This document shows positions 1-7,172 of a stretch of 10,573 bases of DNA, in pieces. The stretch is taken from NCBI GenBank assembly GCA_005893185.1, contig VBOS01000422.1, forward strand, positions 1 through 10,573. The letters are read 5' to 3'. Source of the DNA: Candidatus Eiseniibacteriota bacterium. GTDB lineage: Bacteria > Eisenbacteria > RBG-16-71-46. The notes under the pieces were generated by a model. It was not told the DNA's origin. It did not search any database and saw only the letters and a program-made list of their open reading frames with translations. Position 1 is the stretch's first letter. Every line of letters begins with the position of its first letter. Made by a program: the position numbers and the translations under genes.

Positions 1-800
1 GGCTCGGGCAGTACATCGTCCACAACGCCCAGCCGCTTGAGATCGGGCGCCGTGAGCCTGAGCGCAGCGGCCGCGAGCGGCGCCTTCTTTCCGTCGCGCC
101 ACAAGATCGAAGCGCAGCCTTCCGGCGAGATCACAGAATAGATCGAGTTCTCGAACACGAGCACCACGTCGCTGACCGCGATCGCAAGGGCCCCGCCCGA
201 GCCGCCCTCCCCGATCACAACGGTCACAAGCGGGATCGAGAGCCGCGACATCTCGCGCAGGTTGACCGCGATCGCCTCCGCCTGCCCGCGCTCCTCGGCG
301 CCCAGCCCGGGATAGGCCCCGGCCGTATCCACCAGCGTGAGGACCGGCACGTCGAAGCGCTCGGCGAGCTTCATCAGGCGCAGCGCCTTGCGATAGCCCT
401 CGGGGTTGGGCATGCCGAAGCGGCGCATCAGGTTTTCCTTGGTGTCGCGCCCCTTTTGCTGGCCGACCACCATCAGCGGCCGCTCGCCGAGCAGGGCCAG
501 GCCCGCGACGATCGCGGGATCGTCGCCGAAGTGGCGGTCGCCGTGCAGCTCGGTCCACTGCGTGAAGCAACGCTCGACGTAGTCGAGCGTGTAGGGCCGC
601 CGCGGATGGCGCGCGAGCTGGACGCGCTGGTACGGCGTGAGGTTGGCATAGACCTCGCGGCGCAGGTCCTCGGCCTTGCGCTCGAGATCCGCGATCTCGT
701 CCCGCGCCGCGGGTCCCTGGTCGCCGACCTGGGCCTTGAGATCCTGGATCTTCTCCTCGAGCTCCACGATCGGCTTCTCGAAATCCAGCCAGGCGGTCAC
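1..800 (-). CDS. accA: Acetyl-CoA carboxylase carboxyltransferase subunit alpha (partial, C-terminus off the left edge)
   Basis: This is the alpha subunit of the carboxyltransferase half of acetyl-CoA carboxylase. With AccD it moves the carboxyl group from biotin-AccB to acetyl-CoA, giving malonyl-CoA for fatty acid synthesis in the cytoplasm. Reading left from 800, 266 codons are visible without a stop. Residues about 10-48 form a charged, helical N-terminal segment typical of AccA. They are followed by LTPYQRVQLARHP (54-66), ELHGDRHFGDD (84-94), GQQKGRDTKEN (113-123), the DTAGAYPGLGAEERGQAEA stretch (158-176) and the glycine-rich IGEGGSGGALA (196-206) of the crotonase-like fold. E. coli AccA has 319 residues, so about 50 are missing at the window edge. 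The start is taken as GTG at 800 because the nearby in-frame context begins TAWLDFEKPI, as in AccA N-termini, and because it overlaps the dnaE stop as GTGA. An AGGGG lies 5 nt upstream. The identification is secure and the exact start is likely. Confidence 0.96.
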   Translation of the reverse strand, partial: MTAWLDFEKPIVELEEKIQDLKAQVGDQGPAARDEIADLERKAEDLRREVYANLTPYQRVQLARHPRRPYTLDYVERCFTQWTELHGDRHFGDDPAIVAGLALLGERPLMVVGQQKGRDTKENLMRRFGMPNPEGYRKALRLMKLAERFDVPVLTLVDTAGAYPGLGAEERGQAEAIAVNLREMSRLSIPLVTVVIGEGGSGGALAIAVSDVVLVFENSIYSVISPEGCASILWRDGKKAPLAAAALRLTAPDLKRLGVVDDVLPE

Positions 801-3800
801 GCCATCCCCTTTCCCCAGCCCACGCGCACGAACGGGAAGCGTTCGCGCAGCGCCGCCACCACGCCCCCGTTCTCGGCCACGCGATAGCGTTTCGAGCGCA
901 TCGCCATGCGCGAATGGTCGGGCATCACGATGTGAAGGTAGACGTCGGCATCGCCCGGAAAGCCGGACAGCTCGCGGTCCACCTCCTCGTACCAGCCCAC
1001 CGAGAGATCCTCCGACCGGATCTCGATGTGGAGGCAGGGGCGATACTCGCCGCGCGCCTGCTCGAGCGAGCGGGCCTCTGCGAGCAGGAGCCTGACTTCG
1101 CGGTCCTCGCGCACCTCGACTCGGCCCGTGACCACCACCACGTGGTCCTCCTCGAGCAGCGCGCGCGTCGCCTCCCAGGTGTCGGGGAACACGGTGCTCT
1201 CGATCCGTCCGCTGAGGTCTTCCAGCGTCACGCTCGCCATCGGCTTCCCGGCGCGCGTGGTGAGGCGTTTCACGTCGATCACCACCGCGCCGACCCGCAC
1301 CTCGGCACCGTCCTCCAGCTCGAGGACCTCGGCGATCGAGTGCGTGACGAGCTTCGCCAGCGTCTCGCGCAGCGGCTCGAGCGGATGCTCGGAGAAGTAG
1401 AAGCCCAGCACTTCCTTCTCCCTGGCACTCCGGTCGCTCGCTCCCCACGGCGGACCGTCCGGCAGGGGCGGGGCCACCACCGCTACGTCGGAGCCCTCGC
1501 CGAAGAGCGACGACTGGCCGCTCTGCCGCTCGCGCTTGAGCGCTTCCGCGTGCTCGAGCGTGCGCCCCGCCCCGGCGTGCATCGCGCCGCGCTCGGGTCC
1601 GAGCCCGTCGCATGCGCCGGCCGCGATCAGGCTCTCCAGCACGCGTCGGTTGATCGCGCGCGCGTCCACGCGCTGCGCCAGGTCGAACAGGTCGCGAAAC
1701 GCCCCTTCGCGCGCGCGGGCCGCCACGATCGCGTCCACCGCGCTCTGCCCCACGTTGCGCACGGCTCCCAGCCCGAAGCGGATGCTGCCGCCTTCCAGCG
1801 TGAAGCGCCATTCGGAGCGGTTCACGTCGGGCGGCAGGAGCGGGAGTCGCATGCGCCGGCACTCCTCGATCAGGGTCACGATCCGCGCGCTGTCCGACAT
1901 CTCGCTGGTGAGCGTCGCCGCCATGAACTCGGCGGGGTAGTGGGATTTCAGGTAGGCGGTCTGGTACGCGAGCAGCGCATAGGCGGCGGAATGAGAGCGA
2001 TTGAAACCGTAGCCCGCGAATTTCTCCATCGTCGCGAAGATCTTTTCCGCTTTCGCCGCGGGAATCCGCTTCTTTCGGCAGCCCTCGACGAACTGCGCGC
2101 GCTTGGCCTCCATTTCCTCGGGCTTCTTCTTCCCCATCGCGCGGCGGAGCTCGTCCGCTTGAGCCATCGAAAAGCCCGCGAGCACGTTCGCCGCCTGCAT
2201 CACCTGCTCCTGGTAGACGAACACGCCGTAGGTGCCGTGGAGGATCGGCTCGAGGTCGGGATGCTCGTAGCGCGCGACCTGCCGGCCGTGCTTGCAGTCG
2301 ATGAAGAACGGGATGTGCTCCATCGGACCCGGACGATAGAGGGCGTTCATCGCCACCAGGTCCTCGAAGACCGAGGGCTTGAGCTGACGCAGGTAATCCC
2401 GCATGCCGCTCGATTCGAACTGGAAGATGCCGACGGTGTCGGCGCGCTGGAACACCTCGTAAGCGGTCGCGTCGTCCATCGGGAGCGCGAGCAGGTCGAG
2501 CGCCGGACCGCCCTGCTCCGCGATCCGACCCACCGCCTGCTGCAACACGGAGAGCGTGCGCAGGCCGAGGAAGTCCATCTTGAGGAGCCCGGCCTTCTCC
2601 ACCGCCTTCATGTCCCACTGGGTCGTGATCGATTCGTCCTTCTGGCGGTAGAGCGGCACGTAGTCGAGCAGGGGGCCGGGCGTGATGAGCACGCCGGCCG
2701 CGTGCGTCGAGGCGTGGCGCGCGAGCCCTTCGAGGGCGCGGGCGCTCTTCAGAAGCCGGGCATAGGGACCGCCGCGCTGCGGCAGGTTCTTGAGGTCGGG
2801 CGAGAGCTCGAGCGCCCGCTCGAGCGTCATGTTGAGCCCGTCCGGCACCAGCTTCGCGATGCGATCCACCTCGGCAAAGGCCATCCCCAGCGCGCGGCCC
2901 ACGTCGCGCACAACGCCTTTCGCTCCCATCGTTCCGAAGGTGATGATCTGCGTGACGTTGCCGTCGCCGTACTTGCGCTTCACGTACTCGATCACCTCGC
3001 CGCGCCTCAAGTCGTCGAAGTCGATGTCGATGTCGGGCATCGAGACGCGCTCGGGGTTGAGGAAGCGCTCGAAGATGAGCCCGTGCTGGATCGGATCGAT
3101 GTCGGTGACGCGCAGCACGTAGGCGACGAGTGAGCCCGCGACCGAGCCGCGGCCCGGCCCCACCGCGATGCCACGCTCGCGCGCGTAGGCGATGAAGTCG
3201 CGGACGATGAGGAAGTAGGACGCGAAGCCCATGCGGCAGATCACGTCGAGTTCGTACTCGAGGCGCGAGGCATAGGCGGCCCCACCGCCCGGGAAGCGCC
3301 GCGAGAGCTCCGTGCGCGCCAGCGTGCGCAGGTAGTCCTCGGCGTCCGCCGCTCCCGGCGGAAGCGGGAACTCCGGGAGGAGCGGCCGGCCGAAGGAGAG
3401 CTGGAGGTTGCAGCGCTCGGCCACCGCGAGCGTGTTGTGGATCACCTCCGGGTCCCCGTCGAACGCGGCCTTCATCTCCTCCGGCGAGCGGAAGAAGAGC
3501 TGGTCGGTGTTCATCTGCATGCGCTTCGCGTCGTCCACGGTCTTGCCGGTCTGGATGCAGAGCAGCACGTCGTGGGCGTCCGCGTCCTCGTGGCGCAGGT
3601 AGTGGCAGTCGTTGGTGGCGACCCTCGGGATCCCGGACCGGCGCGCGAGCGACGCGATCCGCTCGCGGATCTTGTCCTCGATCTCGAGCCCGTGGTTCTG
3701 GACCTCGAGGAAGTAGTTCTCCGCGCCGAACATGTCGCGGTACATGAGCGCGGTCTGCGCCGCGCGCTCCTCGTTGTCGTCGACCAGGTCCGATGCCACC

Positions 3801-4222
3801 TCGCCCTTGGGGCAGGCGGAGAGCGCGAGCAGCCCCGCCGCGTGCTGGGCGAGCAGCGCGTGATCCACACGCGGCTTGTAATAAAAGCCTTCGAGGAACG
3901 CGAAGGAGGAGAGCCGCATCAGGTTCCGGAAGCCCTGCTCGTCGCGCGCGAGCAGCACGAGATGGTGGGCGGTGTCGCGCGTCCGCTCGCGGCGGTTGCC
4001 GCGGGTGACGTAGGCCTCCATCCCCACGATCGGTTTGACGCCGGCCCGGCGCGCCTCCTGGTAGAACTCCACCGCGCCGAACAGCGAGCCATGATCGGTG
4101 AGCGCGAGGGCGGGCATGCGCATTTCCGCCGCTCGCTCGACCATGCGCGGGATCGGGCTGGCGCCGTCGAGGAGCGAGTAGTCGCTGTGGTTGTGGAGGT
4201 GGACGAAGTCGGCGTGGTTCAT
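797..4222 (-). CDS. dnaE: DNA polymerase III subunit alpha (replicative polymerase)
   Basis: This is the catalytic subunit of the replicative polymerase holoenzyme. The protein has 1141 residues, close to the 1160 of E. coli DnaE. Domains in order: an N-terminal PHP domain (about 5-275) beginning VHLHNHSDYSLLDG; the C-family polymerase core, with GPGRGSVAGSLVAY (355-368), MPDIDIDFDD (395-404) and KMDFLGLRTL (548-557) supplying the catalytic aspartates; finger and tandem helix-hairpin-helix regions (about 670-900); a QSSLF beta-clamp-binding motif (903-907); an OB fold (about 974-1040); and a C-terminal domain that would contact the tau subunit. All nine expected PHP metal ligands appear present: H8, H10, D19, H44, E69, H86 or H87, C137, D205 and H207. 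The start MNHADFVHLH matches family N-termini, although no Shine-Dalgarno sequence is evident. The stop overlaps the accA start by 4 bp. The M23 gene ends 51 bp upstream. Confidence 0.98.
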   Translation of the reverse strand: MNHADFVHLHNHSDYSLLDGASPIPRMVERAAEMRMPALALTDHGSLFGAVEFYQEARRAGVKPIVGMEAYVTRGNRRERTRDTAHHLVLLARDEQGFRNLMRLSSFAFLEGFYYKPRVDHALLAQHAAGLLALSACPKGEVASDLVDDNEERAAQTALMYRDMFGAENYFLEVQNHGLEIEDKIRERIASLARRSGIPRVATNDCHYLRHEDADAHDVLLCIQTGKTVDDAKRMQMNTDQLFFRSPEEMKAAFDGDPEVIHNTLAVAERCNLQLSFGRPLLPEFPLPPGAADAEDYLRTLARTELSRRFPGGGAAYASRLEYELDVICRMGFASYFLIVRDFIAYARERGIAVGPGRGSVAGSLVAYVLRVTDIDPIQHGLIFERFLNPERVSMPDIDIDFDDLRRGEVIEYVKRKYGDGNVTQIITFGTMGAKGVVRDVGRALGMAFAEVDRIAKLVPDGLNMTLERALELSPDLKNLPQRGGPYARLLKSARALEGLARHASTHAAGVLITPGPLLDYVPLYRQKDESITTQWDMKAVEKAGLLKMDFLGLRTLSVLQQAVGRIAEQGGPALDLLALPMDDATAYEVFQRADTVGIFQFESSGMRDYLRQLKPSVFEDLVAMNALYRPGPMEHIPFFIDCKHGRQVARYEHPDLEPILHGTYGVFVYQEQVMQAANVLAGFSMAQADELRRAMGKKKPEEMEAKRAQFVEGCRKKRIPAAKAEKIFATMEKFAGYGFNRSHSAAYALLAYQTAYLKSHYPAEFMAATLTSEMSDSARIVTLIEECRRMRLPLLPPDVNRSEWRFTLEGGSIRFGLGAVRNVGQSAVDAIVAARAREGAFRDLFDLAQRVDARAINRRVLESLIAAGACDGLGPERGAMHAGAGRTLEHAEALKRERQSGQSSLFGEGSDVAVVAPPLPDGPPWGASDRSAREKEVLGFYFSEHPLEPLRETLAKLVTHSIAEVLELEDGAEVRVGAVVIDVKRLTTRAGKPMASVTLEDLSGRIESTVFPDTWEATRALLEEDHVVVVTGRVEVREDREVRLLLAEARSLEQARGEYRPCLHIEIRSEDLSVGWYEEVDRELSGFPGDADVYLHIVMPDHSRMAMRSKRYRVAENGGVVAALRERFPFVRVGWGKGMA
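806..810 (-). promoter_or_regulatory. Ribosome binding site of accA inside the dnaE 3' end
   Basis: On the minus strand AGGGG lies 5 nt before the GTG at 800, within the last codons of dnaE. Together with the 4-bp GTGA overlap this supports the GTG start and translational coupling of accA to dnaE. It is the clearest Shine-Dalgarno-like sequence on the minus strand in this window. The starts of dnaE, the M23 gene and the S8 gene have no obvious one. Confidence 0.55.
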
Positions 4223-4273
4223 GGCGCGTTCTGCGCGTCGCTCGGCCCTGCGGTGCCCGGAAAGGCTCGGCGC

Positions 4274-6431
4274 TCAATCTAGCACAAAGGTCCCGGATGA
4301 CCGCGCCACGTTCCCCGCGCGATCGGCGGCCACGACCGTGAAGCGATGCGTGCCCGGCGCAGGCGGGACGCGCGGCCGCCAGCGCAGCGTGTTTTCCTCG
4401 GCATCCCACTCCGACGGAACCCGCGCACCGTCGACCTCGAATGCGCTCGCGCGCGGATCCACGCCGCTCCCCGCATCTGTGAGCACCGCTTCGAGCTGCC
4501 AGCGCCAGCGTGTCCGCGTAGAGCGCGAACGTGCCGAGGCGCCGCGAATCCGCCGCGATCTCCGCTGCACCGGGCTCCGGCCGAGCTGCGAGACAGCTCC
4601 AGCCGTCCGGATCGTGGCGGTAGAGTCCGACGTGCGCCGTGTCGCGCAAACCTAAGAGCGACTGCGCGACGTGGACCGGGCGGCGCAGCGCCAGCTCTTC
4701 GGGCTCCAGCCGGCCTGCGATCGCGACCCGCGCGAGCTCCGGCGGCGCGGTCTCAGGCGCCGGGCGCAGGTTCTCCGCGATCGCGTCGGGCTCGAAGCGC
4801 GCGTCGCGCGGCAGCGACCAGCGGAAGCCCCGCGCGCCGCGGCCGCTCTGCGCGTCGCGCGCCGCGTACGACGCATCATCGCCGAAGTCGAGCGACGGCC
4901 CTTGCTCGCTCCATTCGAGGCCGGACGCGTCGCGACCCCTCACATGCCACGGCGATTGCCAGGCCGTGGCCGGGATCACGACCGCCCACTCGGCGCCGCG
5001 TGTGCTCGCCACGAAAGCGGCGGCACCATCCTCGCCCAGCTCGAACCTCACGCCCCGGCTGCCGCGGGGCGCGCCACGGTACACGACGCGCCAGCCGCCT
5101 CCCGGAAGCGCCGCGAACTCGAACCTCTCCGCCGCCGCCACCGTGCCCCCGAGCCCGCCCGCGCGCGTGGTGTCGGGCCCGCGCGAGGAGGCGCGCGGCG
5201 GGCGCAGCACGACGGTGCGCGTGGTCGCGAGACCCGCGGCGTCGCGCGCCACGATCTTGAGCGGCCGCGGCGCGTCGCCGGGACGCACGACGATGGTGCC
5301 AGCCTCCTGATCGCGCGGCACGGCGCACACCATCACCCGCGGGCGAAATCCCGCCGGCGCCCACGGCACGAGCCCTCTCCCGCCCACGATCCGTCCCGCA
5401 TCGAAGACGTACTCGCATTCGGACATGTCGGTCGCCCACGACAGGCTGTCGAAGCGGCACTCGATGGTCCGCCCGCCGAATTCCACGGCCAGCGACCACG
5501 GCACGATGCGCCGCGCCCCCGGACCGGCCCCGTCGAATGCGCTCACCACCGCGCGCACCCGGCCCTCGACCCGCAGCGTGTCCCGCCGCGCGCCGAAGCG
5601 CAGCGTGTAGGGCGATGCGCAGCGCTCGACGAAGGACGCTTCGTCGAGCGGCTCGAGCGTCAGAGACTCGATCGTGGGAGCCGTCGCATCCCGGACCACG
5701 AGTCCGGCTCGGAACGGGTTGTACGCCGTGTCACCGCGCCGCACCTCGAAGTGGAGGTGCGGCCCACCCGCGCCGCTTTCCCCGGTCCACGCCATCACGT
5801 CTCCGGCGCTCACCGGGTAGCGGCGCGGCTCGAGCCACAGATCCTGCTCGTATTGCCCGCTCGAGTCCTGAACCGCTGCGACGGCGCTCGCGATCGGCTC
5901 GGCGAACGCGTCCAGGTGCCCGAACTGGAGCAAGCGTCCGTCGAGGGCCTGCAGGTAGAGCGAACGCCCGTAGCCAATACCCGAAGTGCGCACGCGCGCG
6001 ATCCAGCCCGCGAGCGGCGCGTGAACCGGCTTGCCGACGCGCTCGCCTGTGCCGAGATCCACGCCGGCGTGGAAGTGGCCGGGGCGATATTCGCCGAAGC
6101 CGCCGTTGATGGTGAGCGGAGGATCGAGCGGCGGGCGCGCGAGCGCCGAGAAGAAAGGCGCCGGGCGCGCGCGCGCAGCACCGCCGTGCGGTGAAGCGCC
6201 CGGCGCGGCCGGCCCTCCGCCCGCGCTTCCATCCGTGCTCGCCGCCCCCGCAGCGGTCATCGCGCTCTCGGGGGCGGCGGCGCTCGGCGCCTCGAGCGGA
6301 ACCGGGTCGTCCGCGCACGCCAGGCGCCACGCCACGAGGCCGGCGGCGAGCAGGGCCGCCCCACTCCGCCTACCTCCGCTGCCTCGGCGGCGCTCAGCAG
6401 CCTGCAACGGCCCGCGCACGGGTCGTTGCAT
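4274..6431 (-). CDS. Exported M23-family zinc metallopeptidase with C-terminal Ig-like module, frameshifted near its 3' end
   Basis: This is a peptidoglycan-hydrolase-type M23 (LytM-like) protein. The N-terminus is basic, followed by a hydrophobic stretch (25-35) and a Cys at 39; the lipobox is poor, so a signal peptide or anchor is likelier than a lipoprotein. A long Ala/Pro/Gly-rich linker follows (about 41-95). The M23 domain (about 105-235) keeps every expected residue: H121 and D125 in FHAGVDLG, H172 in FGHLD, and H225 and H227 in GPHLHFEV. It should therefore be catalytically competent. About 400 further residues of beta-rich sequence follow, including RDATAPTIES after the peptidase. 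Near 4500 the frame changes: GTFALYADTLAL is read in the first frame, and the Ig-like end (from about LEAVLTDAGSGVD to GTFVLD) is in another, stopping at 4274. The combined product would be about 718 residues. ATG at 6431 is the preferred start but lacks a clear ribosome site; GTG at 6491 is an alternative. The natural substrate and role are unknown. Confidence 0.82.
4496..4510 (-). other. Apparent frameshift in the M23 gene
   Basis: Minus-strand sequence here is CTGGCGCTGGCAG. Upstream, the M23 frame reads sensible protein ending GTFALYADTLAL. Downstream, the sensible reading (LEAVLTDAGSGVD and on) needs one base to be skipped, or two bases to be missing. Removing one G from the second CTGG would restore a continuous reading. 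No stop codon follows closely in the original frame: it stays open well into dnaE. A frame-based gene call would therefore overrun into dnaE. The shift is certain in the sequence as given. Whether it exists in the organism cannot be told. Confidence 0.8.
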
Positions 6432-6623
6432 CGCGCACGGCCCGCAGCGGTTCCCGGCCTCGGTCTCCGCCCCGGACGGTGAGCTAATCACGCTGCCGCG
6501 CGATCAGTTGAGCTGTTTCGTTCGAGTTCCGCTCCATGGCACCTCGATTGCAACCGGGGCAAAGGTCGTGGCAGGCGTCAGAGCTTCCGCTCGTTCATGG
6601 CGCCGCCCCACCGCATTTCGTGC

Positions 6624-7172
6624 TCAGGGAAGGAGCACGACGCGCGCCTGAGCGCGAAGGGAACCGCTAGTCAGGCGCGCGAAGTAGAGCCCGGCGGGAA
6701 GCCGGTGGCCGCTCTCGTCCCTTCCGTCCCAGCTCAACACTCCGTCCGCTCCCGCGCCCAGCCCGAAGCGCCGCAGCCGGCGGCCGCTCACGTCGTAGAC
6801 CTCGATCGCGCGCGCGCCCGCTCCCGCGATCTCGGGCGCGTGCCATTCGAGCGCGACCGGCAGCCGTCCCGGTTCGATTCGCGTCACGATCTCGGGCCGT
6901 CCCCCCTCCGGTCGCGGGGGCCGCAGGCGGCCGGGCGGCGTGTTGACGACGAGGCTCGATGTCGCGCTCCAGTTCCCGGAGTGGTCGCGCGTGCGGATCG
7001 CGAAGTAGTAGCGCGTGCCGGGGGACAGACGCGCGACCGGGAACCGCTGCAGGGTTCCGGCCGTGTCAGGCGCCGGCGGATCGAAGAGCGCACCGCTCGC
7101 GAAGTCGCCGAGGGTGGCGCTGCGGGTCGTCATCTGGATCTGGTAGCGCGCGGCCCAGCTGACCGCCGGCGA
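6624..7172 (-). CDS. Out-of-frame C-terminal part of the S8 protease: FN3-like module and FlgD-Ig / type IX-type sorting domain
   Basis: In the frame ending at 6624 the sequence reads as the natural continuation of the upstream protease. First comes the second half of an FN3-like module, with ARYQIQMTTRSATLGDFAS and then TRYYFAIRTRDHSGNWSATS. A Pro/Arg-rich linker follows, then a C-terminal domain with AIEVYDVSGRRLRRFGLG, WDGRDESGHRLPAGLYFARL and the terminal RVVLLP. Such ends are common in secreted modular proteins of the FCB group, where type IX secretion uses similar C-terminal signals. The fragment has no signal peptide or plausible start of its own. An in-frame ATG at 7325 lies where this frame is only a shadow of the protease. 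I read it as the severed tail of the S8 gene, not as an independent gene. Use of type IX export in this organism is inference. Confidence 0.75.
   Translation of the reverse strand, partial: SPAVSWAARYQIQMTTRSATLGDFASGALFDPPAPDTAGTLQRFPVARLSPGTRYYFAIRTRDHSGNWSATSSLVVNTPPGRLRPPRPEGGRPEIVTRIEPGRLPVALEWHAPEIAGAGARAIEVYDVSGRRLRRFGLGAGADGVLSWDGRDESGHRLPAGLYFARLTSGSLRAQARVVLLP

Noticed and set aside
914..3133. Long plus-strand open frame (739 codons) antisense to dnaE
   Set aside because: Its protein is His/Arg/Val-rich with no recognisable motif and mirrors the dnaE codons. Such frames are expected opposite GC-rich genes with few stop trinucleotides.
4490..4515. Programmed +1 frameshifting at the M23 and S8 junctions
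   Set aside because: There is no in-frame stop or rare slow codon at the shift, no Shine-Dalgarno-like stimulator and no slippery run. A sequence error or ordinary mutation is simpler.
4671..6194. Plus-strand open frame (507 codons) antisense to the M23 gene
   Set aside because: The opposite strand encodes an M23 domain with all catalytic residues. The plus-strand product is low-complexity Arg/Ala/His sequence.
6484..6537. Minus-strand 17-codon ORF (MERNSNETAQLIARQRD) with a GAGGTG-like sequence just before it, upstream of the M23 gene
   Set aside because: Too short to support as a gene or leader peptide. It has no run of regulatory codons and no attenuator structure around it.
6432..6623. 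Possible terminator or promoter between the S8 and M23 genes
   Set aside because: Only a 4-bp GAGC/GCTC hairpin without a U-run and weak hexamer matches were found. Nothing rises above chance.
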